From an uncultured Coriobacteriaceae bacterium (GTDB taxonomy: Bacteria; Actinomycetota; Coriobacteriia; Coriobacteriales; Atopobiaceae): 64,000 bases of DNA. The notes under the pieces were generated by a model. That model saw only the letters and a list, made by a program, of their open reading frames with translations, was not told the origin of the DNA and made no database searches. Shown here in pieces: positions 30,060 through 37,973 of the stretch. The translations under genes and the position numbers were made by a program. Each line of letters opens with the position of its first letter. The stretch's first letter is position 1. The DNA lies in NCBI GenBank assembly GCA_902778135.1, contig CACYWP010000012.1:29391-93390 (forward strand), given 5' to 3'.

Positions 30060-30128
30060 CTACAGGAACGCGGCAGCGTTGATGATGAGGAGCAGCGCGC
30101 AGAGCGCGAAAGCTGCGATTGCGGTCAT
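30060..30128 (-). CDS. 22-residue single-helix membrane peptide
   Basis: MTAIAAFALCALLLIINAAAFL, with AGGAAAGGA about eight bases before the ATG. It is almost wholly hydrophobic and long enough to span a membrane once. It lies between the DUF4313-like gene and ssb on the same strand. Expression is suggested by the ribosome-binding site and a frame that fits the gap; function unknown. Confidence 0.45.
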   Translation of the reverse strand: MTAIAAFALCALLLIINAAAFL

Positions 30129-30142
30129 GGACACGTCCTTTC

Positions 30143-30505
30143 CTAGAGCTCGTCGTCGCTGACGCAGGAGTCGAGGAATGGCTGAGCGAAGCGGCCTTCC
30201 GGGTAGAGGCAGAAGCCTGACGTCTTCGCGACGCCGGTCAGCTCGACGAGGCCGTTGGCGACCAGCCATTCGATGAGGTGGCGCGAATTGTTGGCGTCGA
30301 GGAATGCGCAACGCCCGTCTTCGAGCGGGTACGAGGGCAGGTTCACGGTCACGCTTGCGTAGGGCTCCCACCAAGGCCCTTCGTCATCCTCATCCACGAG
30401 GCAGACGGCCTTCAGGGCGATTCCGTTGCCAAAGACGTAGCTGGTACGTATGAAGGCGAGCTGGTGGTCGGCGCCCCACTCGTCGGTGTAGTCGTACGTG
30501 GTCAT
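30143..30505 (-). CDS. DUF4313-like protein
   Basis: 120 residues from ATG 30505, GGGAGG seven bases upstream. The core YASVTVNLPSYPLEDGRCAFLDANNS...IEWLVANGLVELTG and the end CLYPEGRF resemble DUF4313 proteins of conjugative elements, whose function is unknown. Confidence 0.6.
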   Translation of the reverse strand: MTTYDYTDEWGADHQLAFIRTSYVFGNGIALKAVCLVDEDDEGPWWEPYASVTVNLPSYPLEDGRCAFLDANNSRHLIEWLVANGLVELTGVAKTSGFCLYPEGRFAQPFLDSCVSDDEL

Positions 30506-30517
30506 CGAGTAACCTCC

Positions 30518-30682
30518 CTAGGCGGCCTGCGGATCGAGGGCAACGTCGACGACGAGCTTGCCGTCATCGTCTGTTCCGATGTCGACGTCAGACACGCCGA
30601 ACAGCTCCTCGAGCACGGCGATGGCTTCGTGGATCCACTCGGATTCGGGAGCGATGAACTCCTCGAACGTGCTCTCAGGCAT
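30518..30682 (-). CDS. 54-residue acidic protein
   Basis: Short frame starting MPESTFEEFIAPESEW, with AGAGGAG six bases before the ATG and stop just ahead of the next gene's GGGAGG. Very acidic, with DVDIGTDDDGKLVVDV near the end. It fills the gap between 30791 and 30143 on the same strand. No family recognised. Confidence 0.55.
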   Translation of the reverse strand: MPESTFEEFIAPESEWIHEAIAVLEELFGVSDVDIGTDDDGKLVVDVALDPQAA

Positions 30683-30790
30683 GATGTGCTCCTCTTACGG
30701 TCGGCTTTGCCTCTCTTCAAGAGAGGAACTGTCGCAAGCCATCGCCATGCGATGGCGCGCCGTGCCCTTTGATGGTGGGCGCACGGACGC

Positions 30791-31141
30791 TCAGAGGTCT
30801 ATGCCGTCGCCTTCGTATCGTGGTCGACCGTTGTCGTGGCACTCTTCCTGAAACCAGATGGCGGGGGAACGGTACGGCGTGAGCTCGATGGAGATGACCG
30901 GCGCATAGTCGTGTCTTATGCCGGCCTCGTCAACGTCGGTCGGATGCACGTCGAGCGCGATGCCGTCCGCTCCGAGGGCGTCACGCAGTGCGTCGAGGAT
31001 GCTGCGAAGACGCCCCGTGAGCGCCAGGACCACGCCGTAGGCGGTGTCGAAGTCATCGAACGACGCATGGTCATGGGGCTCGTCGAAGACGCGCTCGTCG
31101 CGTTCTGCGAACGTGGTGGTGGCGAGGACGTAGCGGATCAC
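30791..31141 (-). CDS. Hypothetical acidic protein
   Basis: 116 residues, GTG start at 31141 overlapping the stop of the ComM-like gene, with GAGGAAG upstream. Acidic, no family recognised. Part of the 35816-29597 operon. Confidence 0.55.
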   Translation of the reverse strand: MIRYVLATTTFAERDERVFDEPHDHASFDDFDTAYGVVLALTGRLRSILDALRDALGADGIALDVHPTDVDEAGIRHDYAPVISIELTPYRSPAIWFQEECHDNGRPRYEGDGIDL

Positions 31142-32184
31142 AGGCGTACTTCCTCGAAGCCGAGGCCGGCGATTGGGCCGAGCAGCCTTTCAGCGGGCGT
31201 CTTGGTGTCGCGGGTGGTGGCGACGGTGAGTGACGGCACGGCAGGCATGTGCCATGTGCCCTCGACACGGACGACTCGGACCTCACGGTCGCGAAGGGCG
31301 ACACGTAAGGACGCGAGCACGCCACGGTCGAAGCGTTCGATGTCGGACAGGAGAAGGAGGCCGTGGCTGGCGAGCGTGACCTCGCCTGGAAGGACGGGCC
31401 TGCCGCCGCCGATCATGCCTGCCTGCGAGATCGCATGGTGCGGGCATCGGAACGGGGGCTCGCCCTCGAACGGCGCCGAACATGCGCTGTGGATGCGACG
31501 CGCTTCGTCGCACTGGCCCTGCGTCAAGGTGGGTATCGAACGCTGTAGAGCGATTACGGAGCTCGATACGGGACCGTCTGCACCACGAAGGAGCAGAACT
31601 CGATTGGTGCCCAAACATGCCCTTAAAACGGCTCTCAGAGCCTCTGAGAGGCATTGTAGCTGTGGGTGGACAGGCGTAAGACGGGAGGTCGTGCGACGGC
31701 TCCAATCGACAGCGGGAAGACCGCCGAGAGTGTCCAGGGGCACATGGGAGATGTGGTCCGATGACTTGGGGCAGAGGAGCGTGAGCCCATGGTCTGTGCA
31801 GTAGTCGCTATAGCATGCCAGCCCGCGAACGGGTAGCACTCGCCCGTCGAGCGAGAGTTCGCCGACGAGCAGAGGGTCATCCAGAGGGACGGTCACCTGT
31901 TGCGATGCGACGAGGATTGCGACGGCGATTGCGAGATCAAGCTGGGTACCGCGCGGGCGGGCCTCGGCGGGAGAGACTTGCACGACGACGCGCTGCCTGG
32001 GTACCTCGAAGCCGGACGCCTTGAAGGCGCAACGCACGCGCGAGATTGCCTCGTGGGCGACGATGTCGCCGACACCGACGAGCGTCAGTTGGGGCGGGCC
32101 GGGCGTGATGTCGACGTCGATGGTGAGTGGGGTCACGTCGAGCCCCGCGAGCATGGCGGAGCGTACGGTGGCGGTTTGTTGCAT
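31138..32184 (-). CDS. ComM/YifB-like protein with inactivated ATPase site
   Basis: 348 residues against about 500 for ComM. The N-terminal Lon-protease-like domain is well kept (ATVRSAMLAGLD, LVGVGD, VVVQVSPAEARPRGTQLDLAIA). The AAA part keeps AGMIGGGRPVLPGEVTLASHG. But the P-loop reads LRGADGPVSSS without the lysine, Walker B reads LLLLSDIERF instead of LFLDE, and the zinc/C-terminal part is gone. ComM is a branch-migration helicase of natural transformation; this one probably binds DNA or a partner without ATPase activity. Start ATG 32184, nine bases after GAAAGGA. Shares an operon with DprA and SSB. Confidence 0.75.
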   Translation of the reverse strand: MQQTATVRSAMLAGLDVTPLTIDVDITPGPPQLTLVGVGDIVAHEAISRVRCAFKASGFEVPRQRVVVQVSPAEARPRGTQLDLAIAVAILVASQQVTVPLDDPLLVGELSLDGRVLPVRGLACYSDYCTDHGLTLLCPKSSDHISHVPLDTLGGLPAVDWSRRTTSRLTPVHPQLQCLSEALRAVLRACLGTNRVLLLRGADGPVSSSVIALQRSIPTLTQGQCDEARRIHSACSAPFEGEPPFRCPHHAISQAGMIGGGRPVLPGEVTLASHGLLLLSDIERFDRGVLASLRVALRDREVRVVRVEGTWHMPAVPSLTVATTRDTKTPAERLLGPIAGLGFEEVRL

Positions 32185-32236
32185 GGACGGGAATCCTTTC
32201 GCGTATATCCGGCATATGGAAGTGCCGAGAGGGAAG

Positions 32237-32271
32237 GGAGAAGCATCTCGGCTTTGCTCGATGCTTCGCCC
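32237..32271 (-). promoter_or_regulatory. Hairpins in the leader of the ComM-like gene
   Basis: GAAGCATC (32240-32247) pairs with GATGCTTC (32260-32267), extended by GGG/CCC. Two smaller hairpins flank it. They lie in the 130-bp gap before the start at 32184, the largest gap inside this operon. Confidence 0.4.
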
Positions 32272-32314
32272 TTGGCAGTGGAATCCACGGTCTTTTTTCT
32301 GAGGGGCCGAGTGG

Positions 32315-32728
32315 TTATCTGGCGCGCCGCACACGGTCGGCAAAGCGCGCTTGCATGTCGATCAATATCTTGGAATGGTGCAATGAGTCGGTGCCAATCA
32401 ACGCCGCGACGATCTCGCGGACGACGTCCTCTGCGCTCTCTGCGTCCTCGTCGCCTTCATATGAGACGTGCCCCATCAGCTTCAGGACGGAACCGTCTCT
32501 GATGAGCATCTCCCAGAGGTCGTCCGCCTCCTCTCCCGAGACACGGACCTCGCCGGTGACGTCGCGCACGATGGCCTGCGTGTGGAGCCAGTCGACGAGG
32601 AGCTTCAAGTCGGACTCACAGTCGTACCACTTCTCGTAGAGCGAGATGGCGGCACTGACGACGGTGTCATTTGCGGTTGCGTCCGAGATGAACCAGTACG
32701 CCTCGTTGCGAGACATGAGGACTTCCAC
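32315..32728 (-). CDS. Hypothetical protein, start uncertain
   Basis: 137 residues from a GTG at 32728, or 133 from the ATG at 32716. The frame stays open and protein-like upstream (IGYRSDFEGAIDITCTTS) to an ATA codon at 32800 that sits nine bases after AGAAAGG, so the true start may be a mutated ATG or a rare codon. Acidic, helical, no family recognised. Confidence 0.5.
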   Translation of the reverse strand: MEVLMSRNEAYWFISDATANDTVVSAAISLYEKWYDCESDLKLLVDWLHTQAIVRDVTGEVRVSGEEADDLWEMLIRDGSVLKLMGHVSYEGDEDAESAEDVVREIVAALIGTDSLHHSKILIDMQARFADRVRRAR

Positions 32729-32824
32729 AAGGGCCTCGGCAGCGGTCGACGTCGTGCACGTGATGTCGATGGCGCCTTCGAAATCTGAGCGGTAACCTAT
32801 GTCGAAGACCCTTTCTGTGATGCG

Positions 32825-33562
32825 CTAGAAGACTTTGCGCGCACGTTGGTAGAGCAGATGTCCGAGGCCGCAAGCCACGTCACGGTCGTCATGGTAATGG
32901 CCGAACCACCAAGCTTCGAGCGATTCGCATGCGTCAAGCACGTCCTCGAGCCATTCCTCCATCGTGGCGTCACTGACAGGCACGACTTCTACGGGAATGA
33001 GTCGGTCATAAAGCTCTAGTGACATCCAATCAAACGGGCACGTGTGCGAAAAGATGTGCTCGATGCTGTGTGTCTCGGCGAGGCGGAGCAGGTCGTCGCG
33101 CTCGCTCCTCGTGAGTTGCTCCTCAGGCTCCCACGGGAGTCCCGTCTTGCGTCGGTACCTACCGTCGATTGACCATGCGCCAGGGATGAAGAGGCAAACA
33201 TGATTGTCGATGGTGACGAGGTCGCCACCATCGTGCACGTAGAGCGTGTTTGGATAGCGACGGTCACGCATGAAGGCGGAGCCGGACCAGTCGACCATCT
33301 CGGCATGACCCGATGCTAGGGTGCCGAGCTGCATGTCACGCCAATAGCGTGTGTCATGGTTGCCGCGCATGACGAGGACGCGACATGGGAGGTCTGAGAA
33401 GTAGCGCCGCAGGTCGTCGTGGACGTGGTCGCCGTAGGCGATTCCGACGTCTCCGAGACAGACGATCACGTCATCAGGCGTGAGTTCTGATGCTATCGGT
33501 TCGACGATGCGTTTTGCGTTCTCGGCGCTACCGTGGATGTCGCCGACTGCGTACAGGTGCAT
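32825..33562 (-). CDS. Calcineurin-like metallophosphoesterase
   Basis: 245 residues with the full metallophosphoesterase motif set in order: GDIHG (7-11), CLGDVG (35-40), GNHD (67-70), FSHTCP and GHYHDD. It hydrolyses phosphoesters using two metal ions; the substrate (protein, nucleotide or DNA end) cannot be told. Start ATG 33562 with GAGGGAAC upstream. In an operon with DprA, SSB and a ComM-like protein, a nuclease or DNA-end role is a reasonable inference. Confidence 0.8.
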   Translation of the reverse strand: MHLYAVGDIHGSAENAKRIVEPIASELTPDDVIVCLGDVGIAYGDHVHDDLRRYFSDLPCRVLVMRGNHDTRYWRDMQLGTLASGHAEMVDWSGSAFMRDRRYPNTLYVHDGGDLVTIDNHVCLFIPGAWSIDGRYRRKTGLPWEPEEQLTRSERDDLLRLAETHSIEHIFSHTCPFDWMSLELYDRLIPVEVVPVSDATMEEWLEDVLDACESLEAWWFGHYHDDRDVACGLGHLLYQRARKVF

Positions 33563-33580
33563 GGGCGGTTCCCTCGCTTG

Positions 33581-33868
33581 TCAATACAGGTCGTTACTAC
33601 TGAGGGCGGTAACCGTGATGCGGTCGTCGTGCTTCTTGACATCGTACCAGTAGTGGTCACCGAGAGTGTCGCGCACGTATGCCGCAAGCTTGTCAGGGGC
33701 GAAGCGCTTGTCGCACGTCGTCGGGTTGCGGTACGCGAGACCGACGGTGAGGAATGCCGACACGTCGTCGGCCAGGCTCTCGCAGAGCGCCACGACGTGC
33801 CTCGCGTTGACGAAGCCGAACGTTGCGGGCTCGCCCCAGGAGCCGTCCTTCTTGAGCTGCTTGAGCAT
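33581..33868 (-). CDS. Small hypothetical protein
   Basis: 95 residues from ATG 33868 (MLKQLKKDGSWGEPATFGF), GAAAGGA nine bases upstream. No family recognised. Between dprA and the phosphoesterase gene, same strand. Confidence 0.55.
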   Translation of the reverse strand: MLKQLKKDGSWGEPATFGFVNARHVVALCESLADDVSAFLTVGLAYRNPTTCDKRFAPDKLAAYVRDTLGDHYWYDVKKHDDRITVTALSSNDLY

Positions 33869-33962
33869 GGGGGTTGGTCCTTTCATATATGGGAGCCGAG
33901 TGGCAAGAACGGATGCGACTGCTGGTTAAGACCATTTGCCGATGTTGTCGAAGCGGTTCGCG

Positions 33963-34775
33963 TCATCGCCTGGGCACAAATGCGTATCGGCCGTCGGGCA
34001 GGCGTTGGACCTTGCCGTCGACCTCATATGCGGCGAGCTTGCGCAGCACGTCGAGCGGCTGCGCATCAAGCGAGCGGGCAAGGTCGTCGGCACGCATCGG
34101 CGTCGCGACGAGCGCCGCGAGGAACGGGTCGTTCTCGCGCACGACGTCAGTGACACGGCTGCTCATGCGGTCCAACTTGTTGGCTAGGTGAATGGTCGAC
34201 GTGAGCATCGTCGCGCCTCCATGCGCGATGATGCCATTGCATCCCTCCGATGTTGGGCTGAAGACGCTGCCGGGATACACGAAGACGGACTTGCCGAGTT
34301 CGAGCACATCGTCCGCGAGCGCGAGCGAGCCTGAGCGCAGGCCAGACTCGCACAGGACGAGCGAGTCGACGAGGTCAGGGATGACGCTGTCACGGGCGCG
34401 GAACGCAATGATCGTCGCTGGTGCATCAGGTCCGCCTAGCGACATGACGAGGTTGGCACGCTCGAAGACGTCACGCGAGGTGGCGGGGTAAGGGTTGTTG
34501 CAGCCGGTGGCTGACATGACGACGACCTCGCCGCCTGCGTCGAGGGCGGCACGGGCTGCGGCGACGGAGCATCCCATCGCGGCTGTGGTGAGCAGTGTGT
34601 GCCCAGTGTCCGCGAGGATGCGACCAGACTCTTCGGCGAGAGCGAGACCGTATGGAGTCGCACGGCGGGCGCCTGTCACACAAACCATAGGGCGGTCGAG
34701 GTCGAAGTTGCGATCGCCGGCGCAGTGGAAAGTGTGGCCAGAATGGGTGATGTCAAAGGTCGGTCGATTGAGCAT
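33963..34775 (-). CDS. dprA: DprA-like DNA-processing protein
   Basis: 270 residues. DprA binds incoming ssDNA and loads RecA in natural transformation. The Rossmann core is clear: VCVTGARRATPYG, CESGLRSGSLALA, VFVYPGSVFSPTSEGCN and IIAHGGATML, followed by a winged-helix domain (about 215-268, PMRADDLARSLDAQPLDVLRKL). The usual SGxAxGID is altered to TTAAMGCSVA. Start ATG 34775, five bases after GGAAGGAG. It overlaps the preceding gene by 23 bp. Probably helps convert or recombine single-stranded element DNA after transfer. Confidence 0.85.
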   Translation of the reverse strand: MLNRPTFDITHSGHTFHCAGDRNFDLDRPMVCVTGARRATPYGLALAEESGRILADTGHTLLTTAAMGCSVAAARAALDAGGEVVVMSATGCNNPYPATSRDVFERANLVMSLGGPDAPATIIAFRARDSVIPDLVDSLVLCESGLRSGSLALADDVLELGKSVFVYPGSVFSPTSEGCNGIIAHGGATMLTSTIHLANKLDRMSSRVTDVVRENDPFLAALVATPMRADDLARSLDAQPLDVLRKLAAYEVDGKVQRLPDGRYAFVPRR

Positions 34776-35271
34776 CCTCGCTCCTTCCGGCATAGAGGTA
34801 ATCAAAGATGCGAATCGGTTTGCCGCTGCCACGTGGGATGAGAAAGCGCTGGTCCTTTGGTCGCTTGGCCTGCGTTCGCAGCACGTCGACCAGGTGGTGG
34901 ATCGACAAGTGCTTTGTCTTGTGGTTGACGCAGACGGACGCAACGTCGAGGCACGCGTCGCCAACCTCTCGCATGAGCGATTCGCGGTCGTTGCCCTCGC
35001 TCAGCAGCGACTGCACGTAGTCGTCGAGCTCGTGGACGGTGAGGTCGTAGCGAGGGTGGTCGAGCAGGAGGACGAGCACGATGTGGCGGACGCCACGGCA
35101 CGAGCATTCTATTGCTGGACCGAGCGCGTCGTCGCCCGAGATGGCGAAATCGTCGTACTCGGCACAGCGTAACGCGTCGATCAGACAGCTGAAGGCATGG
35201 ACGGTATGCCCAGCAGGGAAACCGTCTGTCTGCTCGGCGATTTCCCGCACGAGCAAGGTGGGTTGTGCCAT
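34753..35271 (-). CDS. Hypothetical protein, paralogue of the next gene upstream
   Basis: 172 residues from ATG 35271 (MAQPTLLVREIAEQ). Resembles the 35286-35816 protein throughout: HIVLVLLLDHPRYDLT with HIVLVLILSPELYETT, and CLDVASVCVNHKTKHLSIHH with LLDIASVCFDPVNGRCRIHH. No known family. Tandem duplication followed by divergence is the simplest reading. Confidence 0.6.
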   Translation of the reverse strand: MAQPTLLVREIAEQTDGFPAGHTVHAFSCLIDALRCAEYDDFAISGDDALGPAIECSCRGVRHIVLVLLLDHPRYDLTVHELDDYVQSLLSEGNDRESLMREVGDACLDVASVCVNHKTKHLSIHHLVDVLRTQAKRPKDQRFLIPRGSGKPIRIFDYLYAGRSEDAQSTDL

Positions 35272-35285
35272 TGTCGAGGCCTCGC

Positions 35286-35816
35286 TTACGCGTTGACGAC
35301 GCTCGCGAGGGCGAACGGGGCCTGGCGAAGCTCTTCCGGGCACTCGTCCGCGGGAATCGGCACGTCCGCACCGGCTGGGATGAAGAAGTGGACCGGATTG
35401 TCATGGACGGCACCGGTCTCGAGAAGGTCCTGCGGATGGTGGATGCGGCAGCGCCCGTTGACTGGGTCGAAGCAGACGGACGCGATGTCGAGCAGGGCTC
35501 CGTCGAGCGCTCGGGCGAGGTCGTCGAGGTGGTCGTCGGACTCTATGAGCGTGTGCGCGAGTTCCTGGATGGCATCGTCGGTGGTCTCGTAGAGTTCAGG
35601 CGAGAGGATGAGCACTAGGACGATATGGTGCTGCGCGTCGCGGTCGCACTCCAAGGCAACGCCGAACTGAGGGTTTTCGCTGACCTCCACGTTTGAGAAG
35701 CCCGCGTGCCCGAGCGTGAAGCCGAGCGCCCCGACGCAGTTGTCGACGTGGGCGGACGGGTAGGAGAGTGTTGCTGCGGTCAGAGTCTGCACGAGCAGGG
35801 ATGTCGGAATGTCCAC
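35286..35816 (-). CDS. Hypothetical protein, first gene of the DprA/SSB operon
   Basis: 176 residues with a GTG start at 35816, preceded by GAGAGGAG at five bases. Paralogue of the 34753-35271 protein. Contains an N-terminal helical part and a core ending in an IHH motif. Function unknown. Its promoter should lie in 35817-35975. Confidence 0.55.
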   Translation of the reverse strand: MDIPTSLLVQTLTAATLSYPSAHVDNCVGALGFTLGHAGFSNVEVSENPQFGVALECDRDAQHHIVLVLILSPELYETTDDAIQELAHTLIESDDHLDDLARALDGALLDIASVCFDPVNGRCRIHHPQDLLETGAVHDNPVHFFIPAGADVPIPADECPEELRQAPFALASVVNA

Positions 35817-35975
35817 GATGGCTCCTCTCGGTTGTGGGGCTGGTCTCGCCACTGTCCCTGTCGCCGCACGTGTCCAGGACACGTGCGAGGCTATATGACG
35901 CCAACTGCCATCGCATGGCGGGTGGCGCGAATCGACCAACCGAATGATCGAGAGCACTTATTAAGGTACCTATTC

Positions 35976-36045
35976 ATTATTGGTCCATGACGCAGATGGC
36001 TTGGAGCGCCTTGCAGCGCGCTCCAAGCGCATTGCGGCAGTCATC
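35976..36045. repeat. Dispersed imperfect hairpin, copy B
   Basis: TTATTGG flank, outer ATGACGCA arm, inner GCTTGGAGCGC pairing perfectly with GCGCTCCAAGC, then GCATTGCGGC...TCAT. Lies in the 334-bp gap between the DprA operon and the nuclease gene; the rest of that gap shows no gene. Confidence 0.6.
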
Positions 36046-36150
36046 GGTTGGGCTGAGTAACCTCCGAAACGCGAGAAGGATTTTGTGTATGGCGAGCATG
36101 TGGCATTGAGGCCATACGTGTCGCGCCTTTGCTATGAGGTTTCTTATCGC

Positions 36151-37554
36151 CTAGCGTCTGCTGGCAGACTCCTTTGGTCTGGCGTCTACAATCATGAGTT
36201 CGATTGATTCCCGCACCGTTTGAGGAAAGTCCTGGTAGTACTGGATGAGTTCGTCCACTCGTTTGTCGTTGCCTGTCTGCACGAGGAGGTATATGGCGTG
36301 GTTGGAGCCCTCCGCCTCCATGTAGGCAGGTATCTGCTTGTCGATGCAGTGATGCAGCTGCTTCGATGAGCTCATCTTGAGCTCGACGATGCATTTGCCG
36401 CCCTTCCCATGGGAAAGCTTGAAGTCCACAGGCCCGTTGCCCGAGTCTGGTTCCGGGCTTATGTCGATGTCGTAAGCGTCGCAGTAGGCGGACGCGACCA
36501 CATGGAAGAGCTTCTGGGAGTATTTCTCTGGGCGCGGCTTCGTCCCCTGTGCGTCGTATAGAAGCTTCCAAGCGCCGTTGCACTCGACGGCGTGCTTGAA
36601 CTGCGCGCAAATGGCCCGTGCGACCAGAATCGGGCTGGCCATGATGGCGTCCTCCACGGGCAGGGGATTGTCTGCTGCCAGGCGTCTGCCCGCCAGGTAC
36701 CAGGACGTCTCGCTCTTGGCGTCTCGTCCGAAGTCGTAGGGGCGTCTCGGGACACCTTCATATGCTTCGATGATTGCCATCGCGAAATCCGGATGACCGA
36801 GCATAAGTTCCTTGATCTGCTCCTTCGAGGGGCTGCGGCGCTCCTCATCCCACGGGAAATACTCGTTGACAACGCTTCGCACCCTCTCGTTTACCGAGCA
36901 CACGTAGTCGATGTCGCCCATCCCCATCGCAATGGGCAACGGGCTGAGGATGTCTTTCGGCAAAAGGAGAATCGGCTCGTTCCTGCCTGGACGTTTGGGG
37001 ACGAGATGGCCCTCGTACGCAAGGGTTCGAGAGGTGTAGCCTGCTTGCCTTGCGACCCGCTCCGTGTGACGCGCGATAGTTTCCCTCAATATGAAGGTGA
37101 CGAGGTCGCTGATTCGGTCGGCCCCCACGCCTGACTCGAACACCCCAAGCAGCTCGAAGATGGTGGGGTTGCTCACGCCGATATCGATGAGCGTGCTGAC
37201 CGATTCGAGGATGTCGTCCCTAAACCGTGGACCGATGCCGGCGCCGGTGTTGCCCTCGGCACAGTAGCCGAGGCAGGTACCCCTGATCTCGGAGAAGGTG
37301 AGAAGGCGATCTGCTCGCTTCCAGTTGGCGTCGCCCTTTGCTCGGGAGCGGCTGAGCAGCTCGATTATCACGCCAAAATACTTCTCGACGCGATCCCGTG
37401 CGTCAGTGAACTCCGGAGCCCTGCACTGCTCTAGAAGCGCGGGGTCGATGAAGAGGCGGGAGTCTATACCGATGACGGGGTCGAACGCGCCCGTCGCCTC
37501 GAACGCTCGGCTATCGATGCCGAACGTGTCAGTGAACGAGAGAATTGCTGCCAT
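36151..37554 (-). CDS. Probable PD-(D/E)XK-type nuclease
   Basis: 467 residues from ATG 37554 (MAAILSFTDTFGID), where GAGGAG lies only two bases upstream; an ATG at 37614 is an alternative. The N-terminal FDPVIGIDSRLFIDP is a recurring family feature. Near the C-terminus, GPVDFKLS followed by CIVELKMSS and a conserved Gln helix (DKQIPAYMEAE) gives the D...ExK...Q arrangement of PD-(D/E)XK nucleases. It is divergent to the type I restriction operon and likely a stand-alone defence nuclease; the target is unknown. Confidence 0.55.
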   Translation of the reverse strand: MAAILSFTDTFGIDSRAFEATGAFDPVIGIDSRLFIDPALLEQCRAPEFTDARDRVEKYFGVIIELLSRSRAKGDANWKRADRLLTFSEIRGTCLGYCAEGNTGAGIGPRFRDDILESVSTLIDIGVSNPTIFELLGVFESGVGADRISDLVTFILRETIARHTERVARQAGYTSRTLAYEGHLVPKRPGRNEPILLLPKDILSPLPIAMGMGDIDYVCSVNERVRSVVNEYFPWDEERRSPSKEQIKELMLGHPDFAMAIIEAYEGVPRRPYDFGRDAKSETSWYLAGRRLAADNPLPVEDAIMASPILVARAICAQFKHAVECNGAWKLLYDAQGTKPRPEKYSQKLFHVVASAYCDAYDIDISPEPDSGNGPVDFKLSHGKGGKCIVELKMSSSKQLHHCIDKQIPAYMEAEGSNHAIYLLVQTGNDKRVDELIQYYQDFPQTVRESIELMIVDARPKESASRR

Positions 37555-37973
37555 GGCTCCTCGACTGTGATCGACGCCGGTGTTCGGATTATATGCTGCC
37601 GCCACGAAAGGCATATCAGCACAAATGATTGTCCAAGGAGGATGACACAAAATCTTGTATATAACAAGAGCAGAAAACACAATATATTGTTGATAAGTTG
37701 TTGAAACGATGTCGAATGCACAAGCCGAACCAGTTTATACCCGCTCCAGTCGCGTTGCCCGCTGCACATATGCTCGAGTGATGCGTTTCGTGCGAACAAC
37801 GCTTGAACAACCCACGACGTGATGTGAGGCCGCTTGCTGGGTCGTGCTATGGCTCGCTGTTGTCCGTGCCGTATCATTAGGCGGTTAGAGACACGCCGCT
37901 TGATATTAATGTCTGGCGCATGTGATACCAATTGAAGGACGTGTGCCTCTCTTTTTTGCGAAGGAGTTCGCTT
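37555..37973. other. AT-rich divergent regulatory region
   Basis: 419 bp between the nuclease gene and hsdM, much richer in AT than its neighbours (37640-37720). Contains the palindrome TCTTGtatataaCAAGA at 37653-37669 and TATAAT on the minus strand near 37590. Likely holds both promoters and perhaps an operator. No gene seen. Confidence 0.45.
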
